Of a stretch of 64,000 nt of DNA, positions 56,991-64,000 are shown piece after piece (position 1 is the first letter of the stretch; every line of letters begins with the position of its first letter). The stretch covers positions 124,001 through 188,000 of the forward strand of contig NZ_PVNL01000118.1 in assembly GCF_002994635.1 (NCBI RefSeq). The letters run 5' to 3'. The notes beneath the pieces were generated by a model. That model did not search any database. It was not told the origin of the DNA and saw only the letters and a program-made list of their open reading frames with translations. The translations under genes and the position numbers were made by a program. This DNA comes from Enhygromyxa salina (lineage in GTDB: Bacteria > Myxococcota_A > Polyangia > Nannocystales > Nannocystaceae).

Positions 56991-57073
56991 CACTGTCGCG
57001 CTGCCCGAGCTAGGCACACAGCGCCGCCACCCGATGACCGTCCCAACCCCGACGGTTGCGATACACTGCTGCC

Positions 57074-58828
57074 ATGGCTCGCGCGTCGCTGTCTTCCTTA
57101 CTATTTTGCGTCACGGTCGCAGCTTGCTCGGACAATTCCAACGTCGACGAGAGCCTCGGGTACTCGGGTCCCAGCCCCACCTCGAGCGACACGGACACCA
57201 ACCCAGACACCGACACCAGCACCGACACCAGCAGCACCGACGAGACCGAGACCGGCGACCCCGAGGACCTCGAGCCCCTGCGCTACATCGCCGCGGGCTC
57301 CGAAGACTCGGTGCTGGTCTCGCTCCACCTCGACGACCCGCACGACGTCCCCGAGCCCGAGTACGTCGCCAACGGAACCGGCCTCGCGGGGTTGTTTGGA
57401 GCGACACCGTTCGGGGCCGAGGCCGTCACCCACGACGGTGACATCTACCAGCTGCAGCTCGACCCGCTGGGGGTGTTCAAGCTCTCGCCGCTCGTCCAGC
57501 AAGATGGCAACTGGCTGCACAGCATGTGGTTTGGTGATGAAGGCGCCAACGCGCTGATGAGCGTGACCGCCGATCCCTACGTGGGCCCCGACCTGCTGCT
57601 GTGGGTCAGCTACGACGCCGACGGCAAGCTCACGTCTTCGTTCGACATCACCCCGCCGCTCGACCCCGGCGGCTCCGTGCTGGTGCTCGGCCGCAGCCCC
57701 GACTCGAGCTACGCGGCGGTGCTGATCGACGTCGAGCCCAACGACGTCTGGCAGCTGTATCTGCTGCCCCTCCACCCGCAGCTGAGCGAGTCGATCTTCA
57801 TCGATCACCTGACCTTCGAGGGCGTCCCGGCCAACAACGTCCCGGCCTTCATGTTCACGCACATCGACGATCAGCGGCTCGTGTACCGCGAGGAGATCGA
57901 GGTCAACGTGCTCAGCCCGCTCGGGGTGTCGCTCGCCGATCCAACCGCGGCGCCCGTCAACCTCGCGCCCTCGCTCGGGCACATCTCGTCGATCGTGTTC
58001 TCGGACGACAACACGCGGATGCTGGTCAGCACCAACGGGGCCAACGGGTATCGTGAGCTGCGTCTGATCGAGTTCACGGGGCCCACCACGGTCGGGCTGC
58101 CAACCCTGATCACCGAGCCGGGCGCGCCAGCGATGACCAACTTGCTGCTGCCCGACGGCCCGACCACGATCGGTCACGGCTTCGATGCCCAGGGCCGGAT
58201 CTGGTACGCGTACACCAACACGATGCTCTCGGAGCCCACGACCGTCGGCATCGCCCTGGTCACGTTCGAAGACGGCATGGTCGTCGAGCGGCTCGAGCTC
58301 GCGGACAATCCACCCGGGACGGAGTTCGAAGAGATCACCTTCGACGCGGATCTGCAGCTGCTCGGCTACCGCTCGCAGACCAGCAACCTCAGCTACATCA
58401 ACTACGTCGACCTGAGCGCCGATCAGCCCGTCGAGGTCCGCATCGATCAGGCGCTGGGGTACTTCGACGCCACGCCGACCGACAACGCCAGCTACGGGTG
58501 GTCGGCCGACGGCAGCCGGATCGCCATCGCGGGCGTGCAGGGCGGGGCCAACAAGCTCTACGTCGCGGAGATCGGCGATCCCACAGGGGCCACCGTGGCG
58601 ATCGAGCTTCCCGACGTCGAGAGCGCGCAAGGCATCACCCTGGCCCACCGACCGAGCGTCAGCCCCAACGGCGATCAGGTGATCTTGTGGTACGGCACCC
58701 AGACCGGCCTGACCGGGCTGATCCACGGCGCCACCGACGGCTCCGCGCCGGCCGAGGTCGTGCTTGGCCTCCAAAACACGCTGCACAGCGGCACCTACCT
58801 GCCCCGCACGCCCACGAATTCGCCCTGA
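57074..58828 (+). CDS. Beta-propeller (TolB-like) lipoprotein
   Basis: A 584-residue lipoprotein. ATG 57074 opens the signal SLSSLLFCVTVAAC with lipobox VAAC and is followed by a Thr/Asp/Ser linker (SDTDTNPDTDTSTDTSSTDE), as in the other lipoproteins of this window. The mature part repeats a propeller blade pattern: GYGWSADGSRIAIAG-like SYGWSADGSRIAIAGVQGG, SVSPNGDQVILWYG, VFSDDNTRMLVSTNGANG, which is TolB/WD40-like. Probably surface-exposed and binding; no enzyme residues can be assigned. A GATACACT -10-like element lies six bases before the ATG. Confidence 0.85.
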   Translation: MARASLSSLLFCVTVAACSDNSNVDESLGYSGPSPTSSDTDTNPDTDTSTDTSSTDETETGDPEDLEPLRYIAAGSEDSVLVSLHLDDPHDVPEPEYVANGTGLAGLFGATPFGAEAVTHDGDIYQLQLDPLGVFKLSPLVQQDGNWLHSMWFGDEGANALMSVTADPYVGPDLLLWVSYDADGKLTSSFDITPPLDPGGSVLVLGRSPDSSYAAVLIDVEPNDVWQLYLLPLHPQLSESIFIDHLTFEGVPANNVPAFMFTHIDDQRLVYREEIEVNVLSPLGVSLADPTAAPVNLAPSLGHISSIVFSDDNTRMLVSTNGANGYRELRLIEFTGPTTVGLPTLITEPGAPAMTNLLLPDGPTTIGHGFDAQGRIWYAYTNTMLSEPTTVGIALVTFEDGMVVERLELADNPPGTEFEEITFDADLQLLGYRSQTSNLSYINYVDLSADQPVEVRIDQALGYFDATPTDNASYGWSADGSRIAIAGVQGGANKLYVAEIGDPTGATVAIELPDVESAQGITLAHRPSVSPNGDQVILWYGTQTGLTGLIHGATDGSAPAEVVLGLQNTLHSGTYLPRTPTNSP

Positions 58829-58938
58829 GGGGCGAACCGGGTGGAGAAATTCGCCCTTGTCCCCACGGTTCGGACCAGCTGCGTGCGCTCTAGCTTGCCG
58901 GGGCGCGCGCTCGTCAGGTCTCGAGCGAGATCACTCGC

Positions 58939-58967
58939 TGACGTTCATCCGTGGAGCTTGCTATCCT
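58939..58967 (+). promoter_or_regulatory. Promoter of the nucleotidyltransferase gene
   Basis: TATCCT (58962-58967) ends eight bases before the GTG start; a TGACGT -35-like element lies at 58939-58944 with 17 bases between. Confidence 0.45.
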
Positions 58968-58975
58968 CGGCTCCG

Positions 58976-59473
58976 GTGTCCAACCGGATCGAACGCGTCC
59001 TACGAGTCCTCGGCGAGGCAAATGTCGAGTACCTCGTTGTCGGTGGAGTGGCAGTCGTTCTGCACGGACACTTGCGCACAACGGCTGATCTCGATCTCGT
59101 CATCCGTCTGGATCCGGAGAACGTGCGTCGGGCAATGGAGCAGCTGACCCGGCTGGGCTTGCGCCCGCGCGCGCCCGTCGGCATCGAGTCGTTCGCTGAT
59201 CCGGACCAACGGGATAGCTGGGTGGAGACGAAGGGCATGCAGGTGTTCTCGCTGTGGGACCCGCAGGATTCGAGCTTCGATGTGGACATCTTCGTGCGCG
59301 AGCCGTTTGACTTCGAAGCCGCATATCATCGACGGGTAAGCGTACCGTTGGGCACGACGACTGCGAGCGTCGTCTCTCTTGGAGATCTGCTCGATCTCAA
59401 GCGCGAGTCTGGACGCAGTCAAGACTTCGCCGATATCGAAGCACTCGAGGCGCTATCGGAGGTGACACAATGA
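58976..59473 (+). CDS. Nucleotidyltransferase-fold protein (AbiEii/DUF6036-like)
   Basis: A 165-residue protein of the nucleotidyltransferase superfamily. The core is VEYLVVGGVAVVLHGHLRTT followed by ADLDLVI, matching GG(x)AVxxHGxxRxTxDxD, with the metal-binding Asp pair, and a later FDVDIFV third Asp. The C-terminal part SLGDLLDLKRESGRSQDFAD is a standard feature of AbiEii-like or DUF6036 proteins. Such proteins are toxins or antitoxins that add nucleotides to tRNA or partner proteins. Its stop overlaps the start of a 59-codon gene by ATGA, the arrangement of toxin-antitoxin pairs. GTG 58976 follows a promoter by eight bases. Confidence 0.82.
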   Translation: MSNRIERVLRVLGEANVEYLVVGGVAVVLHGHLRTTADLDLVIRLDPENVRRAMEQLTRLGLRPRAPVGIESFADPDQRDSWVETKGMQVFSLWDPQDSSFDVDIFVREPFDFEAAYHRRVSVPLGTTTASVVSLGDLLDLKRESGRSQDFADIEALEALSEVTQ

Positions 59474-59649
59474 GCGACCGTGACCAGCGTGATGCCGCAT
59501 TTGCGGCCCACAAGCGCGAGCAACGTCGCCGCGCGTTGGCGATGACGCCGGCCGAGCGCTTGGCCTGGCTCGAACAGATGCTCGATGAACTAGGTCATCT
59601 GCGAGGCCTCGCGCGGCGCCCGGCCGCGGGGCCCACTACGGCCGCGTGA
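59470..59649 (+). CDS. Small partner protein of the nucleotidyltransferase
   Basis: A 59-residue basic/helical protein starting at an ATG that overlaps the preceding stop (ATGA). It reads MSDRDQRDAAFAAHKREQRR, then MTPAERLAWLEQMLDELGHL; the TPAERLxWLE pattern occurs in small proteins encoded beside nucleotidyltransferase toxins and antitoxins. No DNA-binding motif is seen. Likely a pair with the upstream gene, which of the two is the toxin cannot be told from the sequence. Confidence 0.65.
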   Translation: MSDRDQRDAAFAAHKREQRRRALAMTPAERLAWLEQMLDELGHLRGLARRPAAGPTTAA

Positions 59650-59717
59650 GTCGGGTGTTGGTGCACCTGGTACGAGAGTCGCGCGCGTGGCCGAGAAGCG
59701 GAGGTGCAGGTACGATC

Positions 59718-60074
59718 ATGACGGATCCGATCAACGTGACCACCGCCATCCTCCGAGAGCTCCGAGACATGCACGCCGATCTGGGCGCGCAGCTCGGTGA
59801 CGTCAATCGCCGCCTCGACACGCTCGACGCCGCGGTCGTTCGACATGAGGGGCGCTTCGACACGATCGAGGCCTTGCTCGTTGGACACGTCGGGCGCTTC
59901 GACACGATCGAGACCGCGGTCTCGGCTCTGAGCGCACAGGTCCGGATGGTGTCCGCGGGCGTCACTGCGTCACTGAACTCACGCGAGCGCGCCGCGGTCC
60001 AGGCTGAGCTCCTCGGGAACCGCGTCGACAAGCTCGAGGACCGCGTCGACGTCCTCGAAGCGCGCGAAGACTGA
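59718..60074 (+). CDS. Small coiled-coil protein
   Basis: A 118-residue, mostly helical protein. After TAILRELRDMHADLGAQLGD the heptad-like repeats LDTLDAAVVRHEGRFDTIEA and a near-copy GRFDTIETAVSALSAQV continue to the C terminus (LGNRVDKLEDRVDVLEA). It probably forms an extended oligomer. The ATG at 59718 is chosen because the preceding in-frame part lacks helix character. It lies 69 bases behind the small partner gene. Function unknown. Confidence 0.7.
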   Translation: MTDPINVTTAILRELRDMHADLGAQLGDVNRRLDTLDAAVVRHEGRFDTIEALLVGHVGRFDTIETAVSALSAQVRMVSAGVTASLNSRERAAVQAELLGNRVDKLEDRVDVLEARED

Positions 60075-60212
60075 GCGCCCTCCACGAGCCGGGGCGCCGT
60101 CTCCAAGCGGCTGCGAGCTGTTTGGCTGCGATTCTGGGCCGCTCGAGCGCGTCCGTCCCCTCGCCCCCGGCGCCCGCCAGGCGCGACGGCGCCGCCCAGC
60201 GCAGCGCCTCGA

Positions 60213-60240
60213 CTTGCGCCTCGGCTCGCTGCTCTATACT
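60213..60240 (+). promoter_or_regulatory. Promoter of rsgA, likely leaderless
   Basis: TATACT (60235-60240) ends eight bases before the TTG start; a CTTGCG/TTGCGC -35-like element lies at 60213-60219 with 15-16 bases between. Confidence 0.5.
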
Positions 60241-60248
60241 GCGTCCCG

Positions 60249-61265
60249 TTGACGGCACGACAGAGCAAGCGGCGCCACGCTCGAACCACCGAAGCGCAAT
60301 CATGGCGCGCGACCGAGATCGATCCCCAGGGCCAGGGCACACCGTCGAGTGAGCTCGAGACGGGGATCCTCGTCGCTCACTACGGGGTCGCGGTCGACAT
60401 CCGCCTGGCGTCGGGTGAGGTGCGCTCGGTCAAGGTCCGTCGGCGCTCGGGGCACGTCGTCGGCGACCGCGTCGAGGTCGTGGGTGAGCGCCTGCATCGG
60501 CTCGCGCGTGACACCGAGCTGCGTCGACGCGACGCGATGGGTCGCACCCACGTGGTCGCCGCCAACCTCGACGTGCTCGGGATCGTGGTCGCGGCGGTGC
60601 CCGCGTCGCCTTCGGGCTTCGTGGATCGAGCGTTGATCTCGGCCCGAGCCGCCAACATCGAGCCGTTCCTGGTCATCAACAAGGCCGATCTGCCCGCGAC
60701 CCAGGAGCTGGTCGCGCGCGTCCGCGAGACCTGGATCGACGGCCCCGGAGGGCTCGATATCCCCGTGTTCGTGGTCTGTGCCACGCGCAGCGACACGCCC
60801 GAGCTCACCTCTGGGCTGCAGGCGCTGCGGTCGTTCTTTGCCAACCGACCCGCGCAGCCACGTCGCGCCGCGTTCGTGGGGACCTCGGGGGTCGGCAAGA
60901 GCTCGCTGGTCAACACCCTGCTGCCCGAGCTGGCGCTCCCTGTCGGCGATATCAACAGCTACTCGGGCCTCGGCCGGCACACGACGACAACCGCGACCTT
61001 GCACAGCCTGCCCGACGGCGGCGAGCTGATCGATACCCCTGGGTTTCGCGACTTCGGCCTGGTCGACATCAGCGTGCCGCAGCTCGCGGCGTTCTTTCCC
61101 GGGTTCAGCGAGCTGATCGAGCACCGAGGTCCGTGCCGCTTCAACGACTGCCGCCACGACGCCGAGCCCGACTGTACGATCAAGGCCGCCGTCGCCGAGG
61201 GTCGGCTCGCGCCCGCTCGCTGGCAACGCTACCGCGAGCTCCTCGCCGAGCTGCGACCGAGCTGA
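60249..61265 (+). CDS. rsgA: Ribosome small-subunit-dependent GTPase A
   Basis: A 338-residue circularly permuted GTPase that helps mature the 30S subunit. Domain order: OB fold (VRSVKVRRRSGHVVGDRVEV), then GTPase motifs in permuted order, G4 VINKADL, G5-like region, G1 FVGTSGVGKSSLVN, G3 DTPGFRDF, and a C-terminal zinc knuckle CRFNDCRHDAEPDC. All are intact. The TTG at 60249 is preferred because a -10 element lies eight bases upstream and no ATG is in frame before the OB fold. It is convergent with the Cys-rich membrane protein gene. Confidence 0.95.
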   Translation: MTARQSKRRHARTTEAQSWRATEIDPQGQGTPSSELETGILVAHYGVAVDIRLASGEVRSVKVRRRSGHVVGDRVEVVGERLHRLARDTELRRRDAMGRTHVVAANLDVLGIVVAAVPASPSGFVDRALISARAANIEPFLVINKADLPATQELVARVRETWIDGPGGLDIPVFVVCATRSDTPELTSGLQALRSFFANRPAQPRRAAFVGTSGVGKSSLVNTLLPELALPVGDINSYSGLGRHTTTTATLHSLPDGGELIDTPGFRDFGLVDISVPQLAAFFPGFSELIEHRGPCRFNDCRHDAEPDCTIKAAVAEGRLAPARWQRYRELLAELRPS

Positions 61266-61275
61266 CGGGCCTGCG

Positions 61276-61650
61276 CTACGGCTCGGGTTTCGGTGACTTT
61301 GGTGTTGGTGGCCGGGGCTGGGCCGGCCCCTTCGAGTCTCGCGGCACACACACGCGCTCGCTCATGGGGCTCGGGGCAAACCACAGCCGCCACGTGTCGT
61401 GCGGCGGCACCCCGCAGTACCCCTTGCCCGGGCAGTCCTCGTCACCCTCGCACACGACCGTGCAGTAGCTGCCCTTGTCTCCGACGACGCAGCGCCCGTC
61501 GAGCGCAGCGCAGTCGAAGCCACCACCACAGGGCTGGCCGATCGACGGCGCGCTGAGCAGCTTGAACGCCCACGGGACCCCGACGAGCACCACGGTGATC
61601 ACGACCAGGCACAGCTTGGCTGGCCACGCGCGCTGTGGCTGGTCGCTCAC
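61276..61650 (-). CDS. Cys-rich membrane-anchored protein
   Basis: A 124-residue protein with one N-terminal membrane helix (LCLVVITVVLVGVPWAFKLL) and an outer Cys-rich domain: PCGGGFDCAALDGRCVVGDK, SYCTVVCEGDEDCPGKGYCG, six to eight cysteines likely in disulfides, similar to the small Cys-patterns in myxobacterial surface proteins (CxxxxDC...CxxG.YCxxxC). The C terminus is Pro/Lys-rich. GTG 61650 overlaps the amidase stop, so both are co-transcribed. Function unknown. Confidence 0.68.
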   Translation of the reverse strand: MSDQPQRAWPAKLCLVVITVVLVGVPWAFKLLSAPSIGQPCGGGFDCAALDGRCVVGDKGSYCTVVCEGDEDCPGKGYCGVPPHDTWRLWFAPSPMSERVCVPRDSKGPAQPRPPTPKSPKPEP

Positions 61651-63119
61651 GCCACGCGCTCCGCTCGTGCAGGTTGACTCGGCCGGACCCAGCCGCCGTG
61701 TTCACGCTCGAGCGCACACGCGACCGCGATCGTCACGTGGTCGCGGCCGCTGCCGCCCACGACCTGCAGCCCGAGCGGCAGCCCGGCCTGACTCAGCCCC
61801 ATGGGCACCTGGGTGACTGGCAGCTCCATGACGTTGAAGATCGCAGTGTAGACCCAATCGAAGGGCCGGAGCAGCGGCGCGTAGTGACGCGGCGCCGGGC
61901 GGGGGTGGGTTGGAAACAGCAGCACCCCGCGCTCGCCCAGCTGCGCGTCGAGCTGCGCGCGCAGGGCCAGGCCCTCGGCCACGAGCCGGCGCTGCTCCTC
62001 GATCGCGGGGATGATCGGGCGGAAGTCCTCGACGGCCGCCAGCACCAGCGCGGGCAAGGTGTGCTGCGAGCGGCGGAACATCCAGCGCAGCAGCTCGCGC
62101 CCGACCGGGATCGCCTCGCCCTCGCCGAGCAGCTCACGAAACGGCGTGTCGGCGGCCAGCGCCATGGCCGAGGACCACAGATCGAAGCCCCGACCCAGCT
62201 CGGGCATGCGCCGACGCTGAACCTTGGCCCCGAGCCGCCCAAGCGTGTCCGCGGCCTGCTCGAGCGCCTCGAGCAGCTCGTGGTCGACGGGGGTCTTGCC
62301 GTTGTCCTCGACCAGCCAGACCTCGAGCGAGGCGAGATCCACCGAGTCGGGGTCGTGCAGCTCGAGCTCGACCACGCCCTGATCGCGCCCGTCGGGCCCG
62401 GCGAGGATCCGCAACAGCGGCATCAGATCCGTGGCCCGGCGGGTGATCGGTCCGGTCGCGAGGTAGCGCAGCGCTTCGTTCTCGGACAGCGGGTGCATCC
62501 CCGTGCCAGGCACCAGCCCGCCCGTGGACTTGTGGCCGAACACGCCACAGAAGAACGCGGGCATGCGGATCGAGCCGCCGATGTCGGCCCCGAGCCCAAA
62601 TGGTGACGCCCCGGCGCCCACGATCGCGCCCTCGCCACCCGAGCTGCCGCCGACGATGCAGCGCGGATCGTAGGGGTTGTTCGAGCGCCCGTAGACCCGG
62701 TTGTTGCTCTCCATCCACATGCACAGCTCGGACACGTTGGTCAGGCCGATGCAGATCGCGCCCGCCTGCTTGAGCCGCGCGACGGTGGTCGCGTCCTCGC
62801 TGGCGATCACATCACGGCGGCGCAGCAGCCCCGAGCTGTTGGGCATACCGGTGAACGCGAACGACTCCTTGATCGTGCACGGGACGCCAAACAGCGGCGG
62901 CAGGGTGTCGGGGTCGGCGCCAGCGAGGTGAGCGTCGGCGAGCTCGGCCTCGCGCAGGGCGGCCTCGTAGCGATCGACGACGATCGCGTTGATCGTGGGG
63001 TTGACGGCCCGCGCGTGGTCGACGTGGGCGCCGACGGCCTCGCGCGCGCTGAGCTGCCTGTGGCGGATCGCGGCGGCGAGCTCGAGCGCGGACATCGAGA
63101 GCGGGTCGGCCACGGGCAT
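61647..63119 (-). CDS. FAAH-like amidase
   Basis: A 490-residue amidase-signature hydrolase. The catalytic triad is visible: K84 in TIKES, S159 in VGGSSGGEGA, and nucleophile S183 in GADIGGSIRMP, with spacing equal to mammalian fatty-acid amide hydrolase, whose signature is closely similar. It hydrolyses amide bonds; the fatty-acid amide preference is inference. There is no signal peptide or clear membrane helix. ATG 63119 is used; a TACAAC element lies seven bases before it. The end overlaps the Cys-rich membrane protein gene (GTGA). Confidence 0.9.
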   Translation of the reverse strand: MPVADPLSMSALELAAAIRHRQLSAREAVGAHVDHARAVNPTINAIVVDRYEAALREAELADAHLAGADPDTLPPLFGVPCTIKESFAFTGMPNSSGLLRRRDVIASEDATTVARLKQAGAICIGLTNVSELCMWMESNNRVYGRSNNPYDPRCIVGGSSGGEGAIVGAGASPFGLGADIGGSIRMPAFFCGVFGHKSTGGLVPGTGMHPLSENEALRYLATGPITRRATDLMPLLRILAGPDGRDQGVVELELHDPDSVDLASLEVWLVEDNGKTPVDHELLEALEQAADTLGRLGAKVQRRRMPELGRGFDLWSSAMALAADTPFRELLGEGEAIPVGRELLRWMFRRSQHTLPALVLAAVEDFRPIIPAIEEQRRLVAEGLALRAQLDAQLGERGVLLFPTHPRPAPRHYAPLLRPFDWVYTAIFNVMELPVTQVPMGLSQAGLPLGLQVVGGSGRDHVTIAVACALEREHGGWVRPSQPARAERVA

Positions 63120-63438
63120 TGTTGCGGTTGTACCCCAGATCCGCGCGACGATGGAACGCACGCGCAGGCGCTCGTGCACCGTGCGACACTATACACATAC
63201 CACCTGCTCAGCGATCGCTCTACATTGGCTACCAATGAAGGCCCGGCGCGCGCCCGCCGACGTGCTCGCGCCCGCCACTGGCGGCGACTCTCGCCACCCG
63301 GGAATCCCCTGCGAATCAGAATTCGATGAGACTGAGGGGAATCAACCGATCGCGTCACACGCCGCCCTCTCAGCACCCCGTCAGCGACAGTATTGATTGA
63401 AAGTGAACAGATTGGCGATCGACACGTCAATACGAGCG
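63120..63438. other. 319-base divergent intergenic region with two dyads
   Basis: Lies between the amidase and the partial membrane protein. Contains GCGATCGC (63211-63218) and a perfect dyad CATTGG-CTA-CCAATG (63223-63237), which may bind a regulator. No gene is seen. Confidence 0.4.
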
Positions 63439-64000
63439 ATGACGATGAAGCATGACACCCAAGATTGCTCGGTCGTGCTCGCGTTCGCCGAGCTCGACCG
63501 ACTCGAGCGCGACCGAGCCAGCTTTGCCAGCGCCAAGCGTGCGGCCACCCAACACCTCGAGCAACAGGGCCGTGACATCGACGAACTTCGCGGTCGCCTG
63601 GTCGCCCAGCGGCCCCGAGCCTGGGCCCGCGTCCGACGCGAACAAGCCGACCGCCGCAGCCGCCACGACCGCGCCATGACCGAGATGGCAGACCAGATCG
63701 AAGCGCTGCACCGCGAACGGCTGGCCTGCTACCAGACTGACCTCGAGGCCAAGCGGCTGCGCCTCGCCGCGATCGAGTCCATGCCCGTCGTCGAGCGGCC
63801 TGGACGTCGGCTCCTCGAGTGGAGCATCCCGGCGGCAGCGACCGCGCTGGTGGCGTTCTTGGGGTTCACCCTGCTCGGCGAAGAAGACGCGGTCGCTCGC
63901 GTCGCCGACCCGGTGGATGTCAGCGCCCTGAGCAGCTCGGAACCGGGCGCCGAGGTCGGCATCGACGAGCCGGAGCCAGCGCCAGCGCCGGAGCCGGAGC
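63439..64000 (+). CDS. Coiled-coil membrane protein, cut by the window end
   Basis: A gene with at least 187 codons that continues past the end. From ATG 63439 the first about 115 residues are a charged helix rich in Arg/Glu (VLAFAELDRLERDRASFASA, EMADQIEALHRERLACYQTD), a coiled coil. A membrane helix follows near 130-145 (IPAAATALVAFLGFTLLG), and then an acidic Pro/Glu/Ala-rich stretch begins (EPEPAPAPEPE), as often before an OmpA or peptidoglycan-binding domain. The C-terminal domain is outside the window, so no function can be given. Confidence 0.7.
   Translation, partial: MTMKHDTQDCSVVLAFAELDRLERDRASFASAKRAATQHLEQQGRDIDELRGRLVAQRPRAWARVRREQADRRSRHDRAMTEMADQIEALHRERLACYQTDLEAKRLRLAAIESMPVVERPGRRLLEWSIPAAATALVAFLGFTLLGEEDAVARVADPVDVSALSSSEPGAEVGIDEPEPAPAPEPE

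Noticed and set aside
58819-58836. TTCGCCC-TGAG-GGGCGAA hairpin as terminator of the propeller gene
   Set aside because: It overlaps the stop codon and final codons, has a short stem and no T-run.

Overview
The window is high-GC DNA from a deltaproteobacterial predator-type bacterium, most likely a myxobacterium of the Nannocystis/Plesiocystis kind. The evidence is the many Ser/Thr protein kinases (one with a long TPR tail), lipoproteins with Thr/Asp/Gly-rich linkers after the lipid cysteine, an AgmX/PglI-type lipoprotein, an OmpA protein with calcium-type TSP3 repeats, a DUF4159 fragment and very frequent 1-4 base gene overlaps. No rRNA, tRNA or CRISPR array was seen. This taxonomic call is inference; no marker gene was compared.

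Layout. 0-6 kb: kinase plus PP2C phosphatase, a lipoprotein, and a kinase-TPR protein behind an unusual repeat-filled hairpin. 6-9 kb: an MbnP/MbnH-type pair in which the MbnP-like protein carries an extra two-heme tail. 9-14.5 kb: cobalamin-dependent methionine synthase under an ArsR-methyltransferase fusion, then a TerB-like protein and an AgmX/PglI lipoprotein. 14.8-25.4 kb is an accessory, partly decayed region: gene fragments, two lipoproteins, a membrane protein fused to a sigma-factor-like domain, a transposase remnant, a MafI-like immunity gene, an N-terminally truncated Tc/RHS toxin core with an AT-richer tip, and a lipoprotein directly behind it that may be its immunity protein.

25.4-31.2 kb: dapA-dapB and, divergently, ribF, a TPR protein and a DUF2723 membrane protein. 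31.2-33.5 kb holds the most notable locus: a histidine kinase whose N-terminal part looks like the tail of NACHT ATPases, overlapping by four bases a response regulator whose output domain is a Shedu-type (DUF4263) PD-(D/E)XK nuclease. This looks like a phosphorelay-controlled nuclease, probably defensive. 33.6-40.4 kb: cell-envelope genes (lipoproteins, OmpA/TSP3, an outer-membrane barrel, Lgt). 40.5-44.8 kb: hom-ybgC-glpX operon and enolase. 44.8-53.8 kb: two degenerate M16-like proteins, a WD40 protein with a very acidic tail, a ZIP-permease fusion, a CAP-domain lipoprotein and an Mpo1-like membrane protein. 53.8-64 kb: TetR regulator and divergent argG, a low-GC secreted protein, a beta-propeller lipoprotein, a nucleotidyltransferase with a small partner, RsgA, a FAAH-like amidase and a partial coiled-coil membrane protein cut by the window end.

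Several metabolic genes (dapA, hom, lgt, argG, the nucleotidyltransferase, rsgA) have a TANNNT -10 element ending only 7-9 bases before the start codon and no ribosome-binding site, which points to leaderless mRNAs and supports their GTG or TTG starts. Coordinates of starts were chosen from signal peptides, ribosome-binding sites, overlaps and these promoters. Family names rest on motif recognition by eye, without database searches.
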